Shown: positions 12,101 to 23,665, numbered from the stretch's first letter. The stretch is DNA of 64,000 nucleotides from Selaginella moellendorffii (GCF_000143415.4 NW_003314262.1:596078-660077), one strand, 5' to 3'. Made by a program: numbers and translations. The notes: generated from the sequence alone by a model not told the origin.

Positions 12101-13000
12101 TTAAAAATTGGGCAATAAAATTATTTAGATCTATGTTAAATATTTGTTGTGACTTTTGTTTTCACTTTTTTATAGAATAGAGGTGTTTGGTAAAAATACA
12201 TATTAGTTCTTAAAATATTATTATAGTAATATGAGAATAAAAATAAATATAAAAATTACTCAAGTATTATATATATATAAAGCTCCCTAAAGTGTAAATA
12301 AATATACAAAATCTAAGATTGATTTTTATAATCAGATCAATAATGCAACCATGGCCAGGGACATTGCACCTGTGGCTACAAAACCCTTCTTATAGCCCAT
12401 TGCTATAGCTCTAGGTACACTACTATGGCTCTAATAGGCCCTTATCATGTATAACTCTTTGTTATCTCACCATTGCTACAAAACACAGCTGTAGAGAGCA
12501 AAGAAAATATCTATCACCTATCTCCCAAATAAGTATCCCTCATAAAAGAAAGAAAAATTTCTACCTTATATAATTCTCATACCCTATATAAATGTTATTT
12601 TTATACCCCTGAAATACATGCACGCTTTCCCAAGCCAATACAATGAAGTGACCTCTATGAATTTTAACTATACTAGCTAAGATTTGTGGTTTAAATCTTT
12701 TCTGCAAATACTGAAAGTGTCAATCATGTTAACCTCATATTGGTTTTGATATGAACCATTGGGTTTTAAGAGCTAATTTTATAAAAATATTTCTATTTTC
12801 CATTTCTATATTTTATGCATTCACATTAGTGGAGATGAAGGGTAGCTTTAATTGTCTCTAAGGAGTTTTTAAATTTATACTTTTGTTTAGATTTACCAAT
12901 TAAACTCAACTAATAGTACTATTCACAATGCATAATGCAACTCTTCTTACTCTTATTGTCAATCCATTCCATGGAACTGTAAGCTCACTCCCCGAGAGGT
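9199..13000. other. AT-rich gene-free interval
   Basis: No open frame with recognisable coding content was found. The sequence is strongly AT-rich and very poor in CpG, like the decayed retroelement that follows it. The segment near 9530-9920 has the feel of an old LTR or leader, but I found no second copy to prove it. Confidence 0.6.
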
Positions 13001-13019
13001 CACCTAACCTAATACAATT

Positions 13020-13105
13020 TAAAGCTAAAGACACTTAACCCCAAATATCTCAACACCCTTAGCCAATTGGAAAAAGGGGTGCACTTTTATTCATGAGTTC
13101 ATTCT
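13020..13105 (+). repeat. dispersed repeat, copy 1 of 3
   Basis: The stretch with CTTAACCCCAAATATCTCAA, a short spacer and AAAAAGGGGTGCACTTTTATTCATGAG reappears inverted near 58,790-58,880 and again near 59,095-59,185. The copies differ by several substitutions and small indels, so this is an old interspersed family. No coding content or clear ends were recognised. Confidence 0.65.
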
Positions 13106-15573
13106 CTCTATATTTGAACTTTATAGATTATTTGTTAAGTTTTTTTTTTTTTTGTTTCTTATAAGAATCCTAGGGATGATATATACATTAGTTTGATCAT
13201 TTTACAATGATTATCATTCTTGGGATGATATCTTGCATTTGTGTGAGTTTGTCATATGTCTATAAGGAATAGTATTAGAGTTGTGAGCACAGCCACTCAT
13301 ATGGATTAGAGTCTTCTCTTGAACATTTTCAAATGTATATTTGGACATGTTAATAATAATGATAATGCCTTCCAGTAATTGCATCATCTTTGTTCAAGGC
13401 TATCTAAATCAATTATGCAATTTAAGGTTCATTTTTAAAGTCTCTTATTTCATGTGGAGCCAAATGAAATCTGGTATGTTATAGCCAACACTTTTTCAAA
13501 ACCATATAGAATTTGTCTATACACTTACCCATCCTTGATAATGCTTTTTGACTAACACAACACTATGAGATATCACTTCTTCTACTTATAGCTACACTTT
13601 GGTTCTTATCAAAAATAATTTTGTTCCAATAGAGGTCAACACTATTGCTATCTGTATTCAAGGATATAGACAAAGACATAGTTATGGCTATGATGTTCAT
13701 TGTTAAGTATGTGATGAGGTTGGCCACACATATCAATATTGTCGATATTTCCCAATTGACATCTTCTATTTCATAGATGAAGAGCTTGACATCAATAATG
13801 TCCTATTGATATTGTTATGGTGAAAGGTCTTGATTCTAAGGTTTTTTTAAGAAATAAGATATCACACAAGTAGTGGAGAGATTTTGCACAAATAAGTCAA
13901 TAACCCTTCATCACTTTTTTAGGAATACCATTAAGGGGTTCATTTGACACCAATTTATCCAATGTTTATTTTTTATGTTTTATAATAAAAGGTTTATTAT
14001 TATCCTCTTTATATTGGTTGATACAAGTTTTATTTTATCTTCTATTGCTCAACTTGTTATCATATATTGCCATTTATATTTGTATCGTGTGGCAAAGCCA
14101 ATCTTCATTCTCTATAACAATGACCATATATGTATGTGTGTAGAGTGAAACAAACATGTGCATATGAGTGATTTCAAGCTTGAGTTCTAATTATTGTAAG
14201 TGGTGTCGAATCAAGTTTTTAACCTCATCCTTTGTATAAATTTATTGTGGCACAATCATGCTAAATATGACTTGGAGGCTTCTTCCTTTTGTTTTATACT
14301 CCCTTATATTTATTCTATTCATCTCACTTTTGTTCTATTTCATCTTTTTGTTTTTACCTTACTTTTATAACCATTACTTTTTACTATATTTCCTTCTTGT
14401 TTTTTTATTCCCTCTCCAAATCCCCTAGATAATTTTTGTGTTATACAACTAAAGTATAAGTATGTTGATCTTTTCAACTTTGACATGTCGTTTGGGGGCT
14501 AAGATTGCAATATGAATTTTATTCCAGCTAAAGATGCTCATTTGATTAAGGTTTTTGTTTGGCATTTTTCACCAAAGAATATTAAAATCTCAAGAGCAAA
14601 TATCCAGAAAATGGTGGAGAAAGGTGTTATTCAGAATTATTAGAATCATTGGGCATGTGAACCTCTGTTTTATAACAAATCCTAATTAAAGTATTCATTT
14701 TTACATCAACTATCATCAAATGTATACCCTTTTCCGCACATTGCTAATCTTCTAAATTGTTTGGGGCAAAGTCATTAGTTCACTAAATTAGATTTTGCTT
14801 CTAGGTATTTAACAAATTTTGATAGCTAAGGAAGATGTTCCCAATATTACTTTCTATATACCATTTGGCTTGTACAAATCTTTGGTGATGATGTTTAAAT
14901 TGAATAATGATTTAATGATTTTCAACAGATGATGGATAAAGTTCTTTATGATATGCCTAAGGTGACTACCAGCTTCAATAATAATGCCTTGATCCACTTT
15001 GAAGGGATGTAAGAAGAGCATATCTGTGATATTTACAAAATATTGGATTAACTATGGGAATTTAGTTTGAAGTGGAGGCAATTAAAGTGTGTATTTGGGT
15101 CCAAAGACATAACTTATCTTGGTCACTACATTTTTCACAAAAGTTTGCAAGTTAATCTTGACAAATTTGTGATTTTTCTAAAGTTCCTTACTCTAAAGTG
15201 TGTTAACGATGTGGAATGCTTCCTTAGCAAGGTGTAATATTTTAATAATTTTATTGATTACTTTTTTTATCATACTACACTATTACAAGTATTGTTTAAA
15301 TCATCCACATCATCTTTTAATTAATTTAAGGACTACAAACAAACATTTTTGAATCTCAAAGTGGTGTTGATATCTCTTCTAGTTTTGGTGCATCTTGATT
15401 ACACTTAACATTTCATCTTATATGTAGATGTTTTTGATATTTGTCTCAGAAGTATATTGATGCAAGAAAACACGAGTGTATTAATCACATTGTGTACATC
15501 AATTGTATCTTACCATCAGGAGAAATGAACTACTTTAATATAGAGAAGTGTTTACATTTTGGGGCTTTGAAAA

Positions 15574-15861
15574 ATGCTTTATTTCGTTAAAGTGGGACTT
15601 TTCATTATCCCACTTATGGTGTGTGGCCACATGCCATTTTTATAACAACAATAAAAAATTGAAGTTTTAACTTTATAATTTATAAATTAAAAACTTTTCA
15701 TATGATTTTGTGTTATAATATTGTGAAATATAAAAAAATAAATTAAAAAACTGATAGAAATATTAATAAATATTAATTAAGTACTAGGAAATGGCATGTG
15801 GACACATGCTAATTAATGTCCCACTTTACTGAATAAGTCCCACTTTAACGAAATAAAGCAT
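15574..15861. mobile_element. 288-bp MITE nested in the decayed gypsy element
   Basis: Perfect 27-bp terminal inverted repeats (15,574-15,600 and 15,835-15,861; outer end ATGCTTTATTTCGTTAAAG) bound an AT-rich core with no coding capacity. Subterminal inverted repeats lie further in (GTGTGGCCACATGCCATTT near 15,632 against AAATGGCATGTGGACACAT near 15,789). The flanking retroelement sequence resumes cleanly: translation before and after the insert matches contiguous residues of RNase H in the recent gypsy copy. The target duplication is a short run of A, so its exact length cannot be set. Confidence 0.8.
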
Positions 15862-16080
15862 AAAAGCTTTATACATACTTATATGGTTTTTGGATGTTGT
15901 TAAAGGGTGATCATGTTGCAATCACTTCATTATTAAAGCAGAAGAATTTAGTTGGTCGAATTGCTTAGTGGGCTCTAAAGTTTCAAATATATAACTTTAA
16001 GTTTTATAGCTAATGCTAATGCCCTTTTTTAAGCTCCTTTCCATTTTTATATTCCTAATAAGCTTATTATTCTAGCATCA

Positions 16081-16224
16081 ATGGAGTTTTTGGACAAGGA
16101 TTTCATGCTATTAGTAATTGTTGTGTTTATGGAGTTTTTGGACAAGGATTTCATGCTATTAGTAATTGTTGTGTTTATGGAGTTTTTGGACAAGGATTTC
16201 ATGCTATTAGTAATTGTTGTGTTT
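16081..16224 (+). repeat. 48-bp unit repeated three times, in frame
   Basis: Units 16,081-16,128, 16,129-16,176 and 16,177-16,224 appear identical. Each encodes the same 16 residues (MEFLDKDFMLLVIVVF) in the RNase H-integrase linker of the decayed gypsy element. The recent copy has this segment only once (VDFLDEDSMPSAVAVL). The absence of differences between units means the triplication is younger than most of the decay around it. Confidence 0.92.
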
Positions 16225-16760
16225 GATGTTTAGTGTCTATAAGATGCAAAGCTAGATTTACCTTCTTTTGATAAAGTTTGTAAGGCTTAAAAGGTTGAAT
16301 TATAGATCTAAATACTTATGATGAGTTTAAGATTCCTACATCATTTGTTAATAATTTGTTGTTTCGGTATTTATATTTTAAATTGCTATGAAGATAATCT
16401 TTTTTATTTTGTGGGGATTAATCATGATGACCATTTGCAATTAATAGTGCCTTCGATTTTGATTTTATATTTTCTACATACTCATCATGACTTTTCTATT
16501 TTAGGTGGGCATATAAAATATCATTGTGTAACTAAGAAACTATATAAGTGTTTTTATTGGCTAGAGATGTGATGTAGAGCTCATGTTTATGATCACAAGT
16601 AAGTGGTTATTCATTTTTTAAGGATTCCATACCAGTTTGGTTTAGATTCAGACAACTTACTCCTATATATAAACTAGGGTTTTTAAGCTAATTGAATATA
16701 CACATTTTTATATCTCATTTCTATATCTATACACATAAAATTTATATGCATCTCATTTCT

Positions 16761-17678
16761 AATATTATATTAACTATTAATAAAACAATAAAAGTCAATA
16801 AGTAATAGCATTATAGCATTTGTATTTTTATTTTCATGACTAGCAAATATTATAAATAGAAGAAGAATGTCAAGAAAGAAACTCTTAATAATTATATTCT
16901 AAATTTTTTCTGATTAAGAAATACATAATAACCTAAAACTAAATCTGATTTTAAAAAATTAATACAAGCTCAAAATAAAATTTCAATAAATATATTTGCA
17001 AAACAATTGAGAGCATTGATTGGTATTTGAATATTTATCAATTGTCCAAAATCATCTATATGAAATTCCAACTCTATAATATGCCTTATCACAGCTGATG
17101 TGAGGCATCTTTGCCAATTATAATTTTTCTCAAGTTGGCTAAAAACATTATCAAATTCTCAAGGATTTACCCTCATTCTTTATCAAAGGTTGTTGTAAAT
17201 ATCAAGCAGTAAAGTAGCCAAACTTTAAATGTGAGTTTTGATCTTTCTATCATATCTTCTAATCCATTCTAATTGCATATAAAGACAAACTCCTTGGTGA
17301 AAAGAGTCTAAGTATGAATTTTAACTTTAAATCTCAGATTAAAGAATAATCTAAAATATGCTGGATATTTTAGATATATTTTGCACTATAAAGCAAACTA
17401 AAAATGGTAATGAAAAATAAAAAAATTAGAGACCATAGGGAGCTTTAATTGAATTTCAAATTCCCAATTTAATGCACGGCCCATAGACTTTATATTTTTA
17501 AACAAGCCAAAGTTTTTATTCCAGATGCGTTGCAGGGCCGAAGGACAAGGCACCATGATGTTTGTACAAAACAACATCTATGCAGCAGCAATTCCACCAG
17601 TCCCGAGTCCTCCCAAGCAAGCTAAGTTCTCCTAAAATCCTCCACATTTTCTAGCCGCCTTTCAGATTCTTGGTAGCT
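16761..17678. other. AT-rich intergenic interval before the PhoD-like gene
   Basis: No coding content was recognised. The composition changes from AT-rich to genic near 17,520, so the last 150 bp probably contain the promoter and leader of the phosphatase gene. Confidence 0.5.
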
Positions 17679-19927
17679 ATGGCGGACAATGTCGACGACG
17701 CCGACAAAAGAAAGGAGAAGTTTCTTTGCGTCCAAAGAGCACAGAGCGTGCCTATGGATTTGGGCGCTTTAAATCCTTCCAATCCTCTCAATCCAAGGCG
17801 CTCGGCAGGATCTCGAACTGGATTGAGTGCTCGCATCAAATTCGCAGGAACTCTGGACAAGATCATGGGCAATTCCAAGCCGCCGCAGCGGCAGCACCGA
17901 AGAACTGATCGAGCCCAGCAGCCAGCTCTTGTCCTTGGCCCCGTGATTGGCAAAGTCACACACAACAGCGCCCGGGTTTTGATCGAGGCGAGTCGCGATT
18001 CCTTCGTTACGGCTGTGCTAGAGGCGGTCGAGGAAGACATGGACCCATCGAAGAAATCCTCGTCCCTCCGCAAAGACCATAGCTGGGCCTCGTCAATCCT
18101 GCGCTGGGGAAGCCACAAGATCACGAGGAAAGCGCAGAGCGTCGCGGAGAATGGAGATTTTCTCACGGCAGTCAAGGAGGAGGAGGATCAAATCCAAGAG
18201 GGCTCGTCGATTACCCAGCTGGAGAAGGAGTTTCGAGCTGGAAGGCCGGGAGTGTTTCACTTTACGAATCTCAAGCCTGGCACGAGATACAAGGTGGAAT
18301 TCAAGGGCTGCCTCTATTCCATCCCGGGAAGTTTCAAGACTTTGAGCACTCCGGGATCTACGAACTATAACGTCAACTTTGGCGTCATCAGCTGCAACAA
18401 TGTCTATATCACACAGAAGGCGATTCCAATCCACTCGGATTTGTGGTCGCATCTCTACAGGAGTGTGAGCGCTGGAAAGATTGACTATCTCATCCATCTT
18501 GGTGATCAAGTAAGCTCTCTTCGCTCTGATTTTTCTTTCTAGAAAAAAAAAAATCTCTTTATCCTGTCCTTTAAAGTTTTCATCGATTTTTCATGCACAA
18601 TCTAGATCTATGCCGATGTGGAGCCAGAAGTTGGCGGACCAGAGCTCGACCGTTTCCAAGTCTCCAAGACAATTCTCGCGGACGTTCCTCCACTCCACCG
18701 CGAGAAAAAGAGAGAAGAGATTTGTGAGCTCTACCGCGAGGCATACCGAGAAACTTGGAGCCATCCACCAACGGCGAAGTGCCTGGCAAATTGTCCAAAC
18801 CTCATGATTCTCGACGATCACGAGATCCGGGATAACTGGGGAGACCTTCCCGAGGATTGGGACGAGAGCAGCGTCGAGTTTTTCATAGCTCGCTGTGGAT
18901 GGATCGTTTATCTCGAGTACCAGCGACAGCTTCACGAGGATGTAGATTTCTCGAGCCTGGAAAGCATTGACAAGGTAACTCCACCTCGATTGATTCATGG
19001 ATAGAAGAGCACTTATGATGTTTTCGTCGATCTAGGAGTATCACTTTCATGTCCTTGGAGGAATCGGACTTATGTTTGTGGATATCAGAGGCTCACGAAC
19101 TTTCCACCGCGAGAGGGATGACGAGAACGCCTACCTTGGAACCAAACAATGGAAGGATATCTCCGACTCTCTCTCGTCTCCGGGAGGAATTTTCAATGGA
19201 GTCTCTGCACTGCTCTTGTGTGCCACTGCTCCACTCGTCTTCCTCGAGCCCGTGATCACCAACGTCGCGGCCAAGAGAGTGAATCGTCTCGAGGATTTCA
19301 AAGGCCACTGGTCGGCCCAGCCTCACACCGAAGAACAGATTCGAATGATCGACGCGCTCGCGAGCTGGAAGGCTGCCCAAGATGGTCGTCAAGTTCTCGT
19401 CCTTGGAGGTACCTTTCCTTCCTGTGAATTGCTCGAGCTCAAACTGTGGATCCAATCCAACTAGGTGATGTTCACTGTGGAGGCCACTCGGAAGTTCTCA
19501 AGGACAACGAGATCGTCTTCCAGCAGCTGACTTCGAGCGCCATAGCCAACACTCCTCTCCCCAAGACGGCCTATTACTTCATGAGACTGGTCGGACGCTT
19601 GGGAGGCTCGCTGAGAACCGGCTACACTTTCAAGCACTATCACTGGACGAGATCACGAAACTATGGTCTCGTGCGGGTGAAGATACTTAAAGTTGACCAG
19701 GTAAGCAATGCAGCACCAAGTTCTTCTCACCATCGCTCTCGACTTTTTGGCAGAGAAAACCAAGTTTTGCCGAGATCACCTCGCAGCTCGTCAAGGGAAA
19801 GTTCATGAGAGGAATCCTGTTGGGAGCAAAAGTCAGCAGCACGAGGATAACAGAGAAGAAAAAGAAAAAGAAAAAGAACAGACCTTTCAACTGTTGTGTG
19901 TCATCGGCTCACAGTACTGCTGCCTGA
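17679..19927 (+). CDS. PhoD-like metallophosphatase (alkaline phosphatase D-related)
   Basis: Five exons: 17,679-18,509, 18,606-18,974, 19,036-19,408, 19,465-19,700 and 19,754-19,927. All introns are GT-AG; the joined frame encodes 660 residues. The N-terminal 80 residues are basic and low-complexity. A fibronectin-like PhoD N-terminal part follows (LVLGPVIGKVTHNSARVLIE). The metallophosphatase motifs are in order: IDYLIHLGDQIYAD, LDDHEIRDNWGD (metal-binding Asp/His) and VLVLGGDVHCGGHSEV. The tail contains a Lys run (about seven) and ends HSTAA. The family hydrolyses phosphomonoesters or diesters with Ca/Fe-type metal centres; the plant substrate is unknown. A TTG three codons upstream shares the frame, but the ATG at 17,679 is the sensible start. 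Parts of its 3' end recur at 25,070-25,830 and 37,050-37,256. Confidence 0.9.
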
Positions 19928-19984
19928 GTCAAAAAGAAATCAGACACACGACAAAGAGTTGCACGAGACCACGAAAGCTCATCA

Positions 19985-20460
19985 CTTTGGACCACTTGTC
20001 ACTAAATAGTACAAAGATTTCTCAGTGCTTACGCTTGTTTTTAGAAATTAGTGCTTCTTTCATCATCGATTTACGTCCATGGATCGTTCCTGGAGATTCT
20101 TCTGTTTGTAAACATCCCGTTATGATCTTCGAATCCACACTGCACATTTACATAAAAAAGGAAAGAATTTTAAAAAAATCCATGCAGCTTACCCCAACAA
20201 ATCGCATTGTGTGCCACCAGAGAGTATCCGGCTTGGAAGGTTTTGAATCGTGATACTTGCTGGCCAGACTTTGTAGTCACTGTGTTTTCCATCTCCTCGT
20301 CCCCAAGAGTTTCACCCCGTTTCCACCTCCACTTCAGTCGAAGGATCCGTCTCCGTCCGCTGGGTCTTGCTACGTACGCTTCACGACGGCACTGCCCGTT
20401 ATGACCGTCTTTTGCGGATTACAATCCGGTGGAAATTGTCGGTAAAGAGTCGTCGGTGAG
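19985..20460 (-). pseudogene. broken 3' fragment of the EMB1703-like gene
   Basis: Two blocks match the intact gene at 25,921-28,505. The stretch around 20,055-20,150 corresponds to its last exons (MMKDLW / RSIDVKSM region and the LNFC block), and 20,190-20,460 corresponds to its second exon (WWHQLRYVA back to DPKVRKLL). Several exon segments between them are missing, and indels break the frame. It sits convergently after the intact PhoD gene, exactly as the intact copy sits after the broken PhoD, so this is half of a duplicated gene pair. Confidence 0.82.
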
Positions 20461-20639
20461 AAGCTCAACCGAATAAAGACATGGATGATGGTTTGCAGAT
20501 TTTGTTTTCTAATGTTTACTGCCTACATGCATCTCCAGTCTGGTCGTGATCAGCTCGGAAGGCCTTCCTGCCTGTAAGCTAGGTCTTCTGGACATTCGAC
20601 AGAGACAGTGCAAACTTAGAAGAGGCTTGCTTCTAGGAA

Positions 20640-20936
20640 TTGGACGGCGTGAAGGTCCTGCAGCCCCGTACTGGATTCCCACGGCTTGAAAAAATCCGAT
20701 CCCACAGCTTACCAGAATGGTTCTTCGCGTCATTGAGAGATCTGGAATTAAGGTTTTTGGATGATACCCCCATCTCGAGAGATCTCCACATCGTGGAACA
20801 GGATCAACGCTCACGCCTGGGAGAATCAATCCAGCGCCATCGATTGCATCAGGTCCATAAAACTTTTTGGAGGTGCTTCCCATTGGGACGTCCCCATGTC
20901 CTTGGACCACCCTCCATTAAGGTAGACCCAGCTTAG
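20640..20936 (+). pseudogene. leucine-rich-repeat fragment of an NBS-LRR resistance-type gene
   Basis: The frame contains LPEWFFASLRDLELRFLDD, a typical LRR line. It aligns with a similar fragment at about 36,715-36,800 (QLPEWM followed by LRDLKL). No complete LRR solenoid, NB-ARC or start is present, so this is debris. The adjacent NB-ARC/LRR debris runs on the opposite strand, which indicates an inversion within an old gene. Confidence 0.6.
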
Positions 20937-21830
20937 TGAGTTTGAGCAATGCATCCACAAGGAAAGACTTGACGTCACAGTATCCCAAGTCAAGATATGA
21001 CAGATTGGTCAGCTTTCCTAATGAACCAGAGATGCTTTGGAGCCAATTTGAAGACAAATACAAAGTCCCTAAATTCTTGAGCTCCAATGCAACCTAGACA
21101 GAAAACCTGCAAGCATTTGAAAGGAGAGAGGCTTGGCAGTGTAGCATTTTCATCCAGGAGCAGGCAAGTGGTGCTGGAAACTTTGACCCTGTTCTTCTTA
21201 GGATGAGGCACCCCCACCAATTAAATCTTGATGTAGTTGCTCGTGAAGGTGTCCCCGCATCTTGATCTTAAATAACACTTTAGGCCCTCTTGCTCCAAGA
21301 TTAGCCAACAACGCATCGTGAATCTTGTACCTCCTCTTCCCCAGCAAAAGGCATAATCTTCTTCTTCGGTAATAAGTGCGTGATTCTTGAGCCTTTACAG
21401 AACATTCATGCTGTGTTGGCCCCATTAGTCAGCAAAGAAAAAGAAAGTGCTGGATGACAAGAGGTAAATGCATTGTAACCCCAGTTTGATCCGCTGGAAT
21501 ACCTGTTTTTCTCATCTTGTCTCCCTGTCTTCTGCCAATACCTTCAAGAGGCCTCCACATTTATCCACAACTGCCTTGATTATTTGATTTTGAGCATATT
21601 TTTTATTTGATAATGGGTGGACTGAACAATTTCAAGCTGTCTTTCCCATCTTCATTTTAATTGCACCTCTACTGTTGAGCACATCAAGTATTCTGGTGGT
21701 GACAAAGATTTTGCTTCCAACCTCTTGCACCACATCAAACAGATCCAAAAGTTCCAGACATTCCTCAGTGTTTTGTTGCCGATCTGACCTTCTATTTTGA
21801 TTTATTTGTAAAGTTAGCATTTGCATGAAG
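20937..21830 (-). pseudogene. NB-ARC plus LRR remnant, opposite strand
   Basis: Reading the minus strand, 21,830-21,640 carries an NB-ARC RNBS-B-like piece (LLDLFDVVQEVGSKIFVTTR). 21,430-21,240 is homologous to 35,500-35,560 (GSRITHL). 21,200-20,945 carries LRR sequence (SGSLGKLTNLSYLDLGY, LVDALLKLTKL) that aligns with 35,700-35,990. Frameshifts and stops occur throughout. NBS-LRR proteins are intracellular immune receptors; this copy cannot make one. Confidence 0.68.
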
Positions 21831-21887
21831 CTGTAAACAGAAATGTACCTGCCATGACTGACCGAATGTTAGCCATCGAAATGTGCC

Positions 21888-21892
21888 TTGAC
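21888..21892. other. target-site duplication TTGAC, left copy
   Basis: The five bases TTGAC directly precede the left LTR; an identical pentamer follows the right LTR at 24,966-24,970. This fixes both ends of the copia-type insertion. Confidence 0.9.
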
Positions 21893-22029
21893 TGTTAGAG
21901 CCACGTGGCGTACAGCCATCGCATTCCTTCAGTTTAGGGCTTTTTTAGTTCTTTCTCATCCTGTGTGAGATCCATCCCAGGGGATTTTTCTGGGAGTGTT
22001 CTCACTGTGAGGCCTGGCTTCTCTCATCA
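21893..22029 (+). repeat. left LTR of the copia-type element
   Basis: 137 bp, TG...CA ends. It shares TTCAGTTTAGGGCTTT, TCATCCTGTGTGAGATCCATC and GTGAGGCCTGGCTTCTCTC with the right LTR and differs by indels near both ends. For a copia LTR it is short. Confidence 0.9.
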
Positions 22030-22041
22030 TGGTATTAGAGC
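22030..22041 (+). other. primer-binding site of the copia-type element
   Basis: TGGTATTAGAGC begins at the first base after the left LTR. It differs by one base from the TGGTATCAGAGC commonly complementary to the 3' end of initiator methionine tRNA in plant copia elements. Confidence 0.8.
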
Positions 22042-22101
22042 AATAGGTTAAAATGTTTTTGGCACAACCAGTGCCATAAGTGCCATAGACTCTAGGACAG
22101 G

Positions 22102-22961
22102 ATGGCGTTGTCTTCTTCCTCTAGAGACATATAAAGCAGTTCGATGGGACGAATTTCCTTGCTTGGAAAGAACGTGTACAGTTCTGGTTTATGAGTTGGG
22201 GACTTTGGCCTATGATATCTAGATCGAGAAAATGCCCGTCTAAGGATGATGATGACACAGATCCATACAACAAGTGGAAAGATCTGGATGCTAGGGCAAA
22301 TGGAGCGTTAGGTGGAGGACTCGGCCCTCTCTACAGTGTCTACGTGAATGTGGAGAAGAGTTCTACTGAGAATTGGAAGTCAATTTGTGAAATTATGGGA
22401 GTGGACTTGCAAGAAGATGTGGACGTGATTCTTCGTTGCAGTGAGCTATACAGCCTAGAGCAGCAGCCACATGAGTGTGTGCAAGATTACATCACCAGGC
22501 TTCAGCACAAAGTGGTGGAGATTCGACTACTAGATCCAGAAGCTGCTGTGACAGATCAAGAGTTTAATGCAGTTCTGTTTAAGGGGCTTGCAACTTGTGC
22601 TATGAAGTTTCATCTTCATTATATCAAGAAGATTCCCGACATTACACAGCAGCAGATTTTTGCTGAGCTCATCCAGTATGAGAAAACCGTTATAGGTGAA
22701 GGCAATGCTGCTGAGCAGGATGGGATTGCCAAGCAAGCACAAGCAGGGTGCTCCTCTATCTTTAATCGACTTGGAAATAAGCACTCCAACAGCACCGAGG
22801 AAAAGCCAGCTACCAAGCAAGAATTCAATTTGAAGTGTGGGATGTGTTCAAAGCGTGGGCACTTGAGCAGGGATTGTCCAGTGAAGAAGCATCATTGTGA
22901 GACAAAATTGAAAGCTGAGCATGGATCTTCCTCTGGTGCAACACCACATTTTAAAAGTTGA
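22102..22961 (+). pseudogene. copia-type gag with a damaged N-terminus
   Basis: The expected start at 22,102 reads MALSSSSRDI and then hits TAA. Downstream a 257-codon frame (22,191-22,961) carries the gag core (DPYNKWKDLDARANGAL, YITRLQHKVVEIRLLDPEA) and ends in a CCHC zinc knuckle (CGMCSKRGHLSRDC). Gag packages element RNA into virus-like particles. The inverted copy keeps an open start (ASSSSSRDMEQFNGANFFAW) but is damaged elsewhere, so neither copy is whole. Confidence 0.85.
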
Positions 22962-23138
22962 TGCTGAGATGATGGTGACGATGAAGACTCTTCCGCTATG
23001 GCCAATGGCTTGTCATGGATGACTCAAGGAGTAGAGATGGATGTGTTCTTTGGTTGGATTTGGCAGCAACGAATCACTCAACTTTTGACTGTGAGCTATT
23101 TTTGGAGATGAGGAAATGCACCGGCCACAGATAACAGC

Positions 23139-23612
23139 TTGTTACCAGTTGAAGGTGTGGGCATGATTGAAGTGCGTCTACCCACAGGCTTGGTGGTTCC
23201 AGTCAAGCACATGTGGTACATCCTGAAGGCTAAACATTCCTTGGTGTCCCTCGGACAAATGATGGAGCAAGGATTCAACTTGGAGTTTTGTGGTGATTGT
23301 GTTAAGATCACACATCCAGAGGTTGGACATGTGGCTTCAGCAAGCAAGATAGGACGACTGTTCCGGATGGATTGCGAGGTTTGTGTTCCAGGGAAGCTGC
23401 TAGCTATGATGACAGTGGCTACTGCGAGTTCATCTTCAGGGGGAGCTGCAGATATTCAAACTTGGCATCGTCAGACGATCCAGCAGTTGCAGCAAGACCA
23501 CGTGGTTGATGGCTTGGCCATCACATCTTTTTCAATGCCATTATGCGAGCCATGCATCATGGGAAAGCAGCATCATGGGGCGTTCAACTCTGGTGGGAGT
23601 GTTCGGGAGTGA
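23139..23612 (+). pseudogene. copia-type protease-end / GAG-pre-integrase fragment
   Basis: A 157-codon frame between the inverted arms contains a segment typical of the protease to GAG-pre-integrase region (PVKHMWYILKAKHSLVSLGQ, then WHRQTIQQLQQ and CEPCIMGKQHHGAF). The HLN zinc-binding part is incomplete and no integrase core follows. It serves as the loop of the palindrome. Confidence 0.75.
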
Positions 23613-23665
23613 CACTCCCCCTGACACAAGTGTTCACCAACTGGGACACAAGTTCGGCTTGTGGT

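Larger units (their letters stand above)
13640..16760 (+). pseudogene. decayed Ty3/gypsy retrotransposon (gag-PR-RT-RH-part of INT-LTR)
   Basis: Conceptual translation, interrupted by many stops, follows the same protein order as the recent gypsy element at the right edge of the window. It shows a CCHC zinc-knuckle remnant near 13,705-13,755, protease-region remnants (about 13,950-14,450), and RT pieces such as RANIQKMVEKGVI (about 14,595) and MMDKVLYDMPKVTT (about 14,930). RNase H pieces run from 15,400 to 16,000, and the zinc-binding start of integrase (HDFSILGGHIKYH) ends at 16,572. The rest of integrase is missing. Sequence near 16,640-16,720 (CCTATATATAAACTAGGGTT and flanks) then matches the LTR of the recent element. 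A MITE interrupts RNase H. The element cannot encode function. Confidence 0.8.
22030..23043 (+). repeat. left arm of the internal inverted duplication
   Basis: This segment, from the primer-binding site through gag to the word GGAGTAGAGATGGAT, recurs as its reverse complement at 23,666-24,577. The identity is high enough to read across by eye, with one sizeable length difference (about 100 bp) and scattered substitutions. Confidence 0.88.

Noticed and set aside
17651-18175. 174-codon minus-strand frame over the first PhoD exon
   Set aside because: It is antisense to a well-supported exon, has no domain, and is a shadow of GC-rich coding sequence.
22191-22961. Host gene encoding a zinc-knuckle protein
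   Set aside because: It lies between LTRs with a primer site and target duplications and is duplicated in inverse, so it is retroelement gag.
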